From positions 348,772-412,771 of the forward strand of contig NZ_FMZZ01000004.1 in NCBI RefSeq assembly GCF_900101685.1: 64,000 nucleotides of DNA. Reading direction: 5' to 3'. Source of the stretch: Actinokineospora iranica. Its GTDB lineage: Bacteria > Actinomycetota > Actinomycetes > Mycobacteriales > Pseudonocardiaceae. Positions 17,814 to 27,500 of this stretch are shown here, piece after piece. The stretch's first letter is position 1, and each line of letters begins with the position of its first letter. A program made the position numbers and the translations under genes. Below the pieces are notes generated by a model. The model did no database searches. It was not told the origin of the DNA and was given only the letters and a program-made list of their open reading frames with translations.

Positions 17814-18530
17814 CTACTGCTCCGGATCGACGTCGAGGCCGTGTTCGATGGCGTAGCGGGCGAGTTCGACGCGGTTGTGGAGTTGGAGTTTGCGCAGTGT
17901 CGACTGGACGTGGTTCTCGACGGTGCGGTGGGACAGGACGAGCCGGTCGGCGATCTGGCGGGCGGTGAGGCCCTTGGCGACCAGGCGCAGCACCTCCGTT
18001 TCCCGGTCGGTGAGGCGGGGGGCGGCGCCGTCTTCCGGGGCCGAGGCCATCCGCCGGTATTCGCCCAAGACCAGGCCCGCGAGTCCCGCGGTGAACACCG
18101 CGTCGCCCGCTGAGGTGCGGCGGACGGCGGCGACGAGTTCCTCCGCGGACGCCGACTTCACCAGGTAGCCGGAGGCGCCCGCTTTCACCGCTTCCAGCAC
18201 GTCGTTGTGCTCTCCGCTCGCGGACAGCACAAGAACGCGGGTCGCCGCCAGTTCTCCGGTGATCTGCCGGGTGGCGTCCACGCCGGATTCGGCGCCGAGG
18301 TTGAGGTCCATCAGCACCACGTCGGGGCGGACCGCGCGCGCGATCCGGACCGCGGATGACGCGTCGGCGGCGGTCGCGCGGACGTCGAAGCCGCGTTCGG
18401 AGAGGTCGCGGGCGACGCCGTCGCGCCAGATCGGGTGGTCGTCGACGACCATGACCGTGATCGGTTGCTCGGTCACCGCTGTCCCTCCCGTCACCGCTGT
18501 CCTTCCCGTCACCGCTGTCCTTCCCGTCAC
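17814..18530 (-). CDS. NarL/LuxR-type response regulator
   Basis: A response regulator of about 238 residues. Its receiver domain has the acidic pair in 'MVVDDHPIWRDGV', phospho-acceptor Asp in 'VVLMDLNLG' and Lys in 'SGYLVKSAS'. The C-terminal LuxR HTH reads 'LTDRETEVLRLVAKGLTARQIADRLVLSHRTVENH'. The start is ambiguous in a striking way: four in-frame GTG codons at 18530, 18512, 18494 and 18476 lie in an 18-bp tandem repeat, each behind its own GGGAAGG-like site. The first forms GTGA with the stop of the kinase gene. Use of the last gives the compact 'MTEQPITVMVVDDH' start. It pairs with the MacS-type kinase just upstream. Confidence 0.9.
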   Translation of the reverse strand: MTGRTAVTGRTAVTGGTAVTEQPITVMVVDDHPIWRDGVARDLSERGFDVRATAADASSAVRIARAVRPDVVLMDLNLGAESGVDATRQITGELAATRVLVLSASGEHNDVLEAVKAGASGYLVKSASAEELVAAVRRTSAGDAVFTAGLAGLVLGEYRRMASAPEDGAAPRLTDRETEVLRLVAKGLTARQIADRLVLSHRTVENHVQSTLRKLQLHNRVELARYAIEHGLDVDPEQ

Positions 18531-18543
18531 CGCTGTCCCCTCG
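18472..18543. repeat. 18-bp tandem repeat duplicating a Shine-Dalgarno/GTG module
   Basis: Four units of 18 bp (18472-18489, 18490-18507, 18508-18525, and a degenerate 18526-18543). Read on the minus strand each unit offers GGGAAGG or similar, then GTG with normal spacing. Translated, they add Thr-Ala-Val-Thr-Gly-Arg hexapeptides to the regulator N-terminus. Confidence 0.85.
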
Positions 18544-19714
18544 TTCCCTTCTTGGCGGGGGCGCGGGGAACCCGCACTTCCCACTCGGTTCCGGCACCGG
18601 GGCCGGTGTCCAGGGTGATGGTTCCACCCAGCTCGCTTACCCGTCCGCGGATAGAGCGAGCGATGCCCATTCGTCCCTCCTGCTCGGCGGCGGCGATCCG
18701 GCCCGCGGGGATGCCGACGCCGTCGTCGCGGACGCTGACCACGACCTCGCAGCCCAGGTCTTCGAGCAGGACCCAGGCCCGCGCGTCCGGACCGGCGTGC
18801 CGGTCGACGTTCTCCAGCGCCTCGCGCACCAGGTAGGCCAGTTCGGCCGCGGCGGACTCGGCGACCATGACCGGCGTCGCCGGGACCGACACCTGGCGGC
18901 GGTCGGTGGCCAGCACCTGCAGCCGGGGCCGCAGGTCGGCCTCGCCGCCCTCGGTGGACTCCAGCGGGGCAGCGGCCACCAGCGCGCGCAGCGCCACCTC
19001 CTGCCTGCCCGCGAGTTCAGCCAGCTCCGCGGCTTCCCCGCCGAGTTCGCGCCCGCGTTTGCGGACCCGGGCGAGGACCTGCAGCACGCTGTCGTGGATC
19101 GAGCGGGCGAGCCGTTCCCGCTCGGCGGTGGCCGCTTCCGCGCGCATCGCCTTCGCCAGCCGCTCCGCGGACGTCCGGGAGCTGGTGGCGGCCAGGCCCA
19201 GGGCGACGCCGATGCCGACCAGCAGAACCATGTCCCGGGTCAGGTCGGTGTTGACGAAGCCGCGCACCCCGAAGTTGAACAGGGAGATCACCAGGCCGAA
19301 GACCGCGCCGCCGACCGCCCCCGCGTGCAGCAGGCCGATGGCCACGACGCCGGTGACCCACACCGTCGGCACCAGCGGGACCATGTGCTCGGTGAGCTGG
19401 TCCGGGGTCAGCACCAGCCGGGACATGGCCATCATCCCGCAGCACACGGCCAGGTCGGCCGCGATGAACCACCGGGCGCGCCCGTCGGCGAGGTAGTACC
19501 AGGACGTGACCGCGGTCCACGCAGCCATCGCGCCGATGGTCACCCACGCCAGCGTCGTGCTCGCGTACTCGCCGTTGTGGTTGAACACCACGCCCGCGGC
19601 GAACAGCAGCGTGATCACCCGCAGCAGCACCGCGGCCCGCCACAGCGGCACGGTCGGGTCCTTCGGCGCGGGACCGCCGTGGCGTTCGCCGGGCAGCCGA
19701 ACCGCCCGCGTCAT
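18527..19714 (-). CDS. MacS-type sensor histidine kinase
   Basis: A 395-residue NarX/LiaS-class kinase. An N-terminal region with about six transmembrane helices (residues 25-185, DUF5931-like) resembles MacS-family kinases. The dimerisation/phospho-acceptor helix is 'RERLARSIHDSVLQVLARV', with His as the site. The ATPase domain has the N box 'LVREALENVDRHA' and 'VRDDGVGIPAGR'. The start at 19714 overlaps the stop of the AI-2E-like gene (ATGA), and the stop overlaps the regulator's first GTG. The three genes are therefore translationally coupled and the kinase-regulator pairing is secure. The signal is not known. Confidence 0.9.
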   Translation of the reverse strand: MTRAVRLPGERHGGPAPKDPTVPLWRAAVLLRVITLLFAAGVVFNHNGEYASTTLAWVTIGAMAAWTAVTSWYYLADGRARWFIAADLAVCCGMMAMSRLVLTPDQLTEHMVPLVPTVWVTGVVAIGLLHAGAVGGAVFGLVISLFNFGVRGFVNTDLTRDMVLLVGIGVALGLAATSSRTSAERLAKAMRAEAATAERERLARSIHDSVLQVLARVRKRGRELGGEAAELAELAGRQEVALRALVAAAPLESTEGGEADLRPRLQVLATDRRQVSVPATPVMVAESAAAELAYLVREALENVDRHAGPDARAWVLLEDLGCEVVVSVRDDGVGIPAGRIAAAEQEGRMGIARSIRGRVSELGGTITLDTGPGAGTEWEVRVPRAPAKKGTRGQR

Positions 19715-20919
19715 GGCCGGGGAGATTCCGCCGCCTCCGCGGCAGCGGTTTCCGGGTCCTCGTGTTCGGCGTTGGGCCGAGAGCCCTCGTCTTCGAGCAC
19801 CTCGACCTCTTCCGGCTCGGTCTCGGTGTCGTTGAGCAGCGACCGGACACCCGCGTTGAGCACCGCGAGCAGCGGCACGGCAAGCAGCGCGCCCGCGATC
19901 CCGGCGGCGATGAGGCCGACACCGATGGCGAGCACGACCGCCAGCGGGTGCAGCTTCACCGCGCGGCCCAGCAGCCACGGCTGTAGCACGTGGCTTTCGA
20001 TCTGCATGACGCCCACGACGACGGCCAGCACCACCAGCGCCGCGACGAAGCTGTTCGCGACCAGCGCGACCAGCACCGCCACCGTGCCCGCGATCAGCGC
20101 GCCGATGATCGGGATGAACGCGGTCAGGAAGACCAGCGCGGCCAGCGGCACCACCAGCGGCACGCCCACGATCCACAGCCCGATGCCGATGCCGACCGCG
20201 TCGAACACCGCCACCGCCGCGGTCGCCCGCACGTAGCTGACCAGCGACGAGAACCCGCGGCGGCCTGCGACGTCCACCCGGTCGCGCACCGGGGCGGGCA
20301 CCCCGCGCACCACGAACCGCCACATGCCGGGGCCGTCGAAGAGGAAGAAGATGAGGATGAACAGGGTCAGCAGCAGCCCCGTCAGCACCTCGCCGATCGT
20401 GGTCGCGGTCGTGATCGCGCCCGAGGTGATCGCCGACTGGTTCGTCTTGATCGCCTCGATGGCGTTGTCCAGGAACGACTGGATCTGGTCCTGGCGCAGG
20501 TGCAGCGGCCCGGTCGCCAGCCAGCCGCGGATGGTGTCGAGGCTGTCGTTCACCTGGCTCTGCAACTGCGGCAGGCCGTTGGTGAACTCGGTGATCACGA
20601 ATGTCAGCACGCCGCCCACCACGGCCAGCCCGCCGATCAGCACGATCGCGGTGGCCAGCGAGCGCGGCACCCGCCACTCGACCAGCTTGCCCACCCCGGG
20701 GGCCATCAGCGCGGCGAGCAGCAGCGCGATCGCCATCGGGATCATGACGTGGGCGAAGTAGCCCAGCAGCCAGATGATGACGTAGAGCGCCCCGATGATC
20801 ACCAGGAAGCGCCAGGCCAGCGCCGCGCTGACCCGCAGCCCCTTGGGCACCAGCGGCGTGACGTCGTTGCTCGGCGGCGTGGCGCGGTGCTTGAGGCCCG
20901 CGACTATATTCTTGGTCAT
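19711..20919 (-). CDS. AI-2E family transporter (PerM/TqsA-like)
   Basis: A 402-residue polytopic membrane protein with about eight helices. It shows the family pattern of a conserved second half with 'AFIPIIGALIAGTVAVLVAL', 'IESHVLQPWLLGRAVKLHPL' and 'GIAGALLAVPLLAVLNAGVR'. The acidic Glu/Asp-rich tail is cytoplasmic. Family members were linked to autoinducer-2 export or Na+/H+ exchange, but substrates are mostly unproven. First gene of the operon with the kinase and regulator. A 16-bp sequence just before its ATG recurs upstream of the divergent gene at 21071. Confidence 0.85.
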   Translation of the reverse strand: MTKNIVAGLKHRATPPSNDVTPLVPKGLRVSAALAWRFLVIIGALYVIIWLLGYFAHVMIPMAIALLLAALMAPGVGKLVEWRVPRSLATAIVLIGGLAVVGGVLTFVITEFTNGLPQLQSQVNDSLDTIRGWLATGPLHLRQDQIQSFLDNAIEAIKTNQSAITSGAITTATTIGEVLTGLLLTLFILIFFLFDGPGMWRFVVRGVPAPVRDRVDVAGRRGFSSLVSYVRATAAVAVFDAVGIGIGLWIVGVPLVVPLAALVFLTAFIPIIGALIAGTVAVLVALVANSFVAALVVLAVVVGVMQIESHVLQPWLLGRAVKLHPLAVVLAIGVGLIAAGIAGALLAVPLLAVLNAGVRSLLNDTETEPEEVEVLEDEGSRPNAEHEDPETAAAEAAESPRP

Positions 20920-20922
20920 CGC

Positions 20923-21027
20923 AGCTCACCGTATAGGTCAGGCCGCGCCCAGGCGACGATTCGGCCGCATGTGATCTCCGCGTTCACCAGCCGGACAGCG
21001 GTAAGCGAGGTAGCTCACCGTATCGGT
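20923..21027. repeat. pair of 16-bp direct repeats in a divergent promoter region
   Basis: AGCTCACCGTATAGGT (20923-20938) and AGCTCACCGTATCGGT (21012-21027) differ at one base and flank the promoters of two divergent genes. They may be sites for a shared regulator. Confidence 0.5.
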
Positions 21028-21070
21028 AGAACTGCCCTCTTGGGACTATTCGGTCTGATCTTATTGCGCC

Positions 21071-23323
21071 GTGACCGGATACGTGCCGCTGGCCGAGCTG
21101 ACCGAGACCGAGACGGCGGTCCGGGAGGCCTTCGGCATGGGCGCGCACCTGGACCTGGCGGGCCGGACCGACCGCGAGGTGCGGGGACCGGTGCTCGCCG
21201 CGCTGCTGACCGGGGCGTATCCGCTGGGCGTGGGGTCGATGCCCGCGCTGCGGCTCGACCACGCGCGGGTGACCGGGCGGTTCGACGTCGAGGGCCGGGT
21301 GGTCGACCACGTCATCACCCTGCGGCGGTGCGAGTTCGAGCGGGCGCCGATCCTGCGGATGGCCCGTCTGGTCGCGTTGAGTATGCGCGGCTGTCGGATG
21401 CCCGGTATGCGCGCGCGGAACCTGCGGGTCGGTAGTGACCTGCTGCTGGAAGCCGGGTTCACGTGCAACGGCGTGCTCGACCTGACCGACGCCACGGTAG
21501 AGGGCACGCTGCGGTTGGCGGGCGCGATCCTGCGCAACCCGGCCGCGGCCGCGCTGCTGGGCGCCCGGCTGCGGATCGCCGGGTCGATCCAGGCCGTGGC
21601 GCTGCGGGTGTTCGGCGAGCTTCGGCTGCGCGGGGCGAACGTGGGCGGCAGCGTCCACCTGACCGCGGCCCAGCTGACGCATCCGTCCGGGGTCGCGCTG
21701 GAGGCCACCGGTCTCGCGGTCGAGGGCAACCTGTTCTGCGACACCGGCGGCGGCCGGTTCGACGTGTCGGGCAGCGTCGTGCTTTCCGGCGCCCGGATAG
21801 GCGGCGACGCGGTGTTCTCCGGCGCGAAGCTGCACGACGCGCGCGGCGGCGACGGCCAGGTGATGGTCCTGCCGCGCGGCGCGGCGGAGGACCACTACGT
21901 GCTCGACGCCGACCGCCTGCGGGTCGACGGCGACGTCAAACTCGACGCGGGGTTCATGGCCGCGGGCACGGTCGGCCTCCGCAGCGCCCACATCGGCGGC
22001 CACCTGCTGCTTTCCGGCTCGTCGATCGGCCACCGGGCGGCCGTGGCCGAGCTGGCGAAAGCGTTTGCCGAAGGCCGGGCCGTCACCCGGGTCCCGGTCG
22101 CGCTGGTCGCCGACGGCGTGGAGGTGGGCGGCGACGTCGAGGCCCGCGGCACCCACCGGGACAACCGCTCGGGCAAGGCCGAGTCGGACGGCGACCCGCG
22201 CACCGCTTTCCACTCCTACGGTCAGGTCCGCCTGGTAGACGCCTACATCCACGGCAGCGCCAGCCTCTCCCGCGCCCGGTTACGCGGACCGGCGATAGAC
22301 GTCCTCTTCGCGGACCGGCTCCGGGTGGGCGGCACGCTGTTCTTGCGCAAGGTCCGCGCCAGCGGCTCGGTGCGGCTGCAGAACGCGCACATCGGCTCCA
22401 GCCTGGACTGCTCCGGCGCCCAGCTCACCAAGCCGCGCCTGCGCCCGGACGGCACGCTCAAGCCGTCGCTGGACGCCCGCGTCGCCACCATCGGCAAGGA
22501 CCTGCTGTGCAGCTACGGCTTCCGCGCGGTCGGCGGCGTCCGGATGCGGCTGGTCGAGGTGGGCAAGATGGCCACGTTCGCGGGCGCGCGGCTCGGCGGC
22601 CGCACCGGACCGGGCCACCGGATCGCCGACAAGGCCCTGTCGGCGTACGGGCTCTCGGCGCAAGAGTTGGTGCTGGTGTTCCCCGAGCACCGGCCGCCGC
22701 GCGGGGCGGTCATCCTCACCCGCGCGTCGGTCGTCTCGGTCATCGACGGGCCTGCCCTGTGGGCGGCGACCGGCGGCGTGGACCTGGAGGACTTCACCTT
22801 CCAGGCGCTCGGAGCCGTCCCCGAGGTGCCGGTGCGGACCCGGCTGCGGTGGCTGCGCGAGGTCCAGCCGGACTTCGCGCCCGGCCCGTACGAGCGGCTG
22901 GCCGCGGTCTACTCCGAGAGCGGCCAAGAGGAACTGGCCCAGCAGGTGCAGCTTGAGCGGCAGCGCAGGCGGTACGCGGAACTGCACGTGGCCGGGCGGC
23001 TGTGGGGCGGGCTGCAGGACGTGACCGTCGGCTACGGCTACCGGCCGTGGCTGGCGATGGTGTGGCTGGCGCTGTTCTGGCTGCTCGGCCTGATCTGGTT
23101 CGCCGGGCACCCGATGGAGAAGCTGGACAGCGACCTGAGCCCGGTGTGGAATCCGCCGCTGCTGGCCACCGACCTGCTGCTGCCCATCATCGACCTGGGC
23201 CAGGACAACATGTGGCGGATGGTCGGGCCGTCGCAGTGGATTTCCGGGGCGCTGATCGCCGTCGGCTGGATTCTCGCCACCACGGCGGCCGCAGGCGCGA
23301 CGCGGGTGCTCAAGCGCACCTGA
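21071..23323 (+). CDS. large beta-helix-like protein with C-terminal membrane anchor
   Basis: A 750-residue protein. About residues 60-570 consist of irregular short repeats of the type 'LRLDHARVTGRFDVEGRVV' and 'VRLQNAHIGSSLDCSGAQL', rich in A-x-I/V-G-G and L-x-G/D turns. This looks like a bactofilin- or pentapeptide-like beta-solenoid. Residues 650-750 hold two hydrophobic helices with 'LLLPIIDLGQ' between them, a pattern seen in actinobacterial proteins annotated as membrane-associated oxidoreductases, although no cofactor site is visible. GTG 21071 starts the frame. There is no signal peptide, so the solenoid probably faces the cytoplasm beneath the membrane (inference). Confidence 0.6.
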   Translation: MTGYVPLAELTETETAVREAFGMGAHLDLAGRTDREVRGPVLAALLTGAYPLGVGSMPALRLDHARVTGRFDVEGRVVDHVITLRRCEFERAPILRMARLVALSMRGCRMPGMRARNLRVGSDLLLEAGFTCNGVLDLTDATVEGTLRLAGAILRNPAAAALLGARLRIAGSIQAVALRVFGELRLRGANVGGSVHLTAAQLTHPSGVALEATGLAVEGNLFCDTGGGRFDVSGSVVLSGARIGGDAVFSGAKLHDARGGDGQVMVLPRGAAEDHYVLDADRLRVDGDVKLDAGFMAAGTVGLRSAHIGGHLLLSGSSIGHRAAVAELAKAFAEGRAVTRVPVALVADGVEVGGDVEARGTHRDNRSGKAESDGDPRTAFHSYGQVRLVDAYIHGSASLSRARLRGPAIDVLFADRLRVGGTLFLRKVRASGSVRLQNAHIGSSLDCSGAQLTKPRLRPDGTLKPSLDARVATIGKDLLCSYGFRAVGGVRMRLVEVGKMATFAGARLGGRTGPGHRIADKALSAYGLSAQELVLVFPEHRPPRGAVILTRASVVSVIDGPALWAATGGVDLEDFTFQALGAVPEVPVRTRLRWLREVQPDFAPGPYERLAAVYSESGQEELAQQVQLERQRRRYAELHVAGRLWGGLQDVTVGYGYRPWLAMVWLALFWLLGLIWFAGHPMEKLDSDLSPVWNPPLLATDLLLPIIDLGQDNMWRMVGPSQWISGALIAVGWILATTAAAGATRVLKRT

Positions 23324-23529
23324 TCCACAGGTGTGGACAACTCGGGGCGGAAATCTGCGATCACCTGGTGTAGTAACTCCTAGTGATCTGTGGAAACACT
23401 CTGTGTTCGCCACACGATCAGGTGGCGCTGTTCGGTCACGCGTGCGTAACGACGCCCTCCGGTGACAGTCTCTGCGGTGCACGGCGATCACCGTGCGACC
23501 CCGGAACGGAAAGCGACTGGTACCCCACC

Positions 23530-24330
23530 GTGGCTCAGGCGAAGCAGGAGACGACCGCGCTGCGGCGCGTGCTCTCGCGTTCCCTGACCGTCCTCGGCGG
23601 CACCATCGCCACCACCGCGGCCGCATGGGCCATCTCCACCGCCACCGCCGCCGCGGACGAATTCCCCGGAATCCAGGACGACCTGCGTTCCGTGGTCGCC
23701 TCGGCGCCCGTGCTCGACGTGCCCGACATGCCCGCCGCCGAGCGGGACCTGGTCTCCGGCCTCGGCCAGATCGTCAAGCCGGTCGAACCGGCGCTCGGCG
23801 ACCAGGCCGCGAACACCGTCGAGCACGTCGGAACCCGGCTCACCGGGCAGATCACGCCCAGCGCGCCGGTCAAGCAGGTCGCCGAGCTGGTCGAGGTCGA
23901 CATTCCCGACCTGACGCCCACGCGCGCGGACAGCGACCGGTCCACCGAGCAGACCGCGCAGCGGCTGCCCGTCGAAGCTCCTGCGGTCGAGACGGCCCCG
24001 GTCGTCGCGGCTCCGGTCGAGGCGCCTGCCGTCGAGCAGGTCGTGACCGGCGCCAAGCAGCGCGCCGACAGCGACAACGGGAGCGGACGCGGTTCGCCCG
24101 CCGCTCCCGAGAAGAGCCCCACCCCGTCCGGCCCCAGCCCGCTGGCGCCGCACAGCACCCCCGGTCCGGCCAACCCCGGCCACACCGGCAGCGGCGCCGA
24201 CGCGCCGCACTCCGGCCTGCTGTCCTCGGTTCCGAGCGGCGCCCACCTGACCTCGGCCCGTGCCCTGCGCACCGCCCAGGTCTTCGTGCCCGCCACCGTC
24301 GACGCGCAGCCCGGCGTCACTCCCGACTGA
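23530..24330 (+). CDS. secreted Pro/Ala-rich protein
   Basis: A 266-residue exported protein of unknown function. The GTG at 23530 gives 'MAQAKQETTALRRVLSRSL' plus a hydrophobic stretch and an Ala-rich cleavage region near 'STATAAAD'. The mature part contains short amphipathic segments such as 'VPDMPAAERDLVSGLGQIV' and 'VAELVEVDIPDL', then a low-complexity region of Val/Ala/Pro and Ser/Gly/Pro repeats. There is no C-terminal anchor. It lies 201 bp upstream of the giant repeat protein gene, and both encode signal-peptide proteins with Pro/Ala-rich tracts, so a joint surface role is plausible (inference). Confidence 0.65.
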   Translation: MAQAKQETTALRRVLSRSLTVLGGTIATTAAAWAISTATAAADEFPGIQDDLRSVVASAPVLDVPDMPAAERDLVSGLGQIVKPVEPALGDQAANTVEHVGTRLTGQITPSAPVKQVAELVEVDIPDLTPTRADSDRSTEQTAQRLPVEAPAVETAPVVAAPVEAPAVEQVVTGAKQRADSDNGSGRGSPAAPEKSPTPSGPSPLAPHSTPGPANPGHTGSGADAPHSGLLSSVPSGAHLTSARALRTAQVFVPATVDAQPGVTPD

Positions 24331-24343
24331 TTTCCGCGCGGCC

Positions 24344-24364
24344 GTGGAGCGGTTTCCGCTCCAC
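24344..24364 (+). terminator. 9-bp hairpin after the secreted Pro/Ala-rich protein gene
   Basis: GTGGAGCGG (24344-24352), loop TTT, CCGCTCCAC (24356-24364). It lies 13 bp after the stop. Confidence 0.5.
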
Positions 24365-24531
24365 CGGGTCATGCGCGCAGTCCGGCATACCCAGGCCGTG
24401 CCCCAGTCGCGGGACCACATCTGTCCCGCACGCCCCCAGAAGCGGATGACCGTCCACCCCGACGCGCCTGGCGCGCGCCCGGTCGCCCGCGCCCCTCCCG
24501 CAAGGGAATTCACCACAAGGAGAACACCACA

Positions 24532-27500
24532 ATGCAGACCTGGGCGAAGCGCGGCCTCCAGTCCGCGCTGGTCACCGGTGGTTTGCTGATGCTGGGCACC
24601 GGCATCGCTTCCGCCGACGAGGATGTGAACCCCGACCGGCCCGCTTCCGCGCTGGATGGGTCCGTCACGGTTCCAGTCAAGATCGACAACAACGCGCTCG
24701 GCACCCCGGCCGGGCAGCGCGACCTCCCTGAGCTTCACCACGAGGCCGAGGTCGGCAGGGGCGCGCTGGCCGAAGCCGTGCCGCGGGAGCGGGTGCCCGC
24801 CGTCGTCGCCGAGGCGCTGAGCCGGGCCGCCGCCCGCGTGAGCGAGCAGGACACCACGCGCGGCAACCGGGCGAACGGAGACGTCGTCCTGCCGGTCGAC
24901 ATGTCCGGCAACGCGGTCGCCGCGGGTGGCGACGCAGCGGTGTCCAACACCTCGCGGCAGAGCGCGGGGCACTCGAAGCCGGTGACCAGCGTGAGCCCGC
25001 ATCGCACCCTCTCGAACAACGCCGTCGACCTCGACTACACCTCCCCGGTGCAGATCACCGGCAACACGGTCGCCGCGGGCGCCGACGCGGAAAGTGTCAA
25101 CCACGCCGCGCAGCACGCCACCTCGGACGGCGACGTGACCGTCGACGGCAGGCGCGGCGTGCTCGCGGGCAACGCCCTCGCCGGGCACGGCACCACCCCG
25201 GCCCAGTTCAACGGCAACGCCCTCGCGGGCGCAGGCAACGCCACCAGCCACTCGACCACCGCGTCCGAGAGCACTTCCGGTGGCGTCGTCACCACCTCCG
25301 GCCAGGACAGCACCCTGTCCGGCAACGCGGGCGCCGCCCCGGTGGCCGTCCCGTTCCGGGCCAATGGCCACGCGGTCAGCCTCGCGGGCAACGCCGACGC
25401 CATCGGCGCGAACGCCACCACGCCGAGGGCGGGCGCGCAGCGACCGGACTTCAACGGCAACCCGACCTACCTGCACACCGCGGGCGAGGACGCCACGCTC
25501 TCGGGCAACATCGTCCAGCCCGCCCTGGCCGGTCCCGCGGCTGGCGACTGCGCCGCCGCGACCGGCGTGGGCACCGCGGACGCGCTGTGCGCGTCCGCGG
25601 CCACCGCGACCGCGGGCGGCGGCAACCGCACCAACGGCGCGAACTCGGTGCTGTCCGGCGGCGCGGGGCACGCCCCGGTCGCCCTGCCCACGCAGGCCGG
25701 GGGCGCCGCGGGCGGCGTGGCGGGCACCGCCAACGCCACCCGGGCCACCACGGCCGACACCGCGGCGGGCGGGCACACCCGCACCCGCGGCCACGACGGG
25801 GTCCTGTCCGGCACCGTGCTCAGCGCGCCCGCCGCGGGCCCGACGGACATGTGCGCCAACGGCACGGGCGTCGTCGGCCAGGCCGAGGTCGCCTGCGACA
25901 CGATCGTGCGCACCACCGCGGGCGGCGACACCGGCACCACCGGGCACGACTCGATCATCGGCGGCAACGGCGTGATCGCCCCGGTGGCCCTGCCCGTCGA
26001 CGGCACCACCAACGGCGGCGCCGCGCTCGGCGACTCGGGCTTCACCGCGACCGAGTACAAGGAGACCATCGCGGGCGGCGACAACAGCACCGCCGACGAC
26101 AACGCCGTCCTCGCCGCCAACCTGGTCCAGGCCCCGTTCGCGGGCCCGGCGCAGGTCTTCGGCAACGGCGGCGGCGCGGTGGCCAACACCGCCGCCGACG
26201 CCGCGGCCGTCAACCGGGTCGTCGCGGGTGGGAACTCCACCGCGTCGGGCACCGGCGGCACGCTGTCGGGCAACATCGCGCAGGCCCCGGCCACCGCCCC
26301 GGTCCAGGGCTTCGGCGCGGGTGCCAGCGCGCTGGGCCACGGCACCGAGAACGCCACCGGAACCACCCAGGCGACCGCGGGCGGCGCCGCGGTCACCGAC
26401 GGCGCCGGGGGCCGCGGGACGGGCAACGTCGTCACCGCCCCGGTCGCCGCCGCAGGCCAGCTCTTCGGCGACTCGGCCGCGGTGTTCGGCGAGAACCGCG
26501 CCACCGCGACCAACGACATCGACACCGTCGCCGGTGGCGACACCACCACCAGCGGCCAGTCCGGCGAGCTCGCTGGCAACGTGGTCAGCCCGCAGGCGCT
26601 GCCCATCGCGCAGGCGTCCGGCCTCGGCGCCTCCGGGGTGGCGGGACACAACACCGCCACCGGGGCCAACGACACCTTCGCCCTGGCGGGCGGCGACATC
26701 GTCACCGACGGCAAGTGGGGCTACCTGGCGGGCAACCTGTTCGACGTCCCCACCGCGACGGTCGTGCAGCCGCACGGTGACGCGGTGGGCGCGGTGGCCA
26801 GCCAGTCGACCGGAAACTCGGCCACCGTCATCGACGGCGCGTCCGGCGGCATGTCGGTGACCGACGGCGACCATGGCCAGCTCTCGGGCCTGAGCCACAG
26901 CATCCCGGTGGGCACCGACGCCCCGCTCTACAACGTCCCGAACGAGGTGATCGCCGAAGCGATGACGAACGCCAGCCACGACAGCGACATCACCGTCGGC
27001 GAAGACGAGCCGCAGTTCAAGCTGCCCCCGACCGGGGCACTGCCCGCCACCGCCCTGCCGAAGGTGCCGAACCCGGCCGAACTGCGTGGCCTGTTCGGCC
27101 GCCAGGAGCAGGTCGCGGTGCGCTCGGTGGACGACCCGCTCACCGCCGTGGTCAAGGGCATGACCGGTGAGCGGGGCCTGGCCGAGGGCCTGGCCAACGG
27201 GCTCTCCACGAGCCTGGGCAGCACCCTGCCGGTCGGGCAGTTGCCGGTCAGCGGTCTGGGCGGCGAGGCGGCCGCCCGTGACCTGCCGGTGGGCCCGGTC
27301 AGCGACAGCTCGGCAGAGGACCTGACCTCGCGGGTGCCGGTCGGCTCCGTGACCGACGCCATCTCGGGCGTCCGCGGCCTGGTGCGCGGCTCAGCCCCGA
27401 GGGCCGCCCGCGACCTGCCCGTCGAGTCGGTCACCGACGACCTCGCCACCGACATGCGCTCGGCCGCCAACGGCGCCAGCGTTCGCGGCGTGGTTCGCGC

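Noticed and set aside
23488..26979. A 1163-residue open frame on the minus strand opposite the secreted repeat proteins
   Set aside because: It is Gly/Arg/Val-rich with no motif and mirrors the GC-rich coding strand; the plus-strand genes have signal peptides, ribosome-binding sites and regular repeats.
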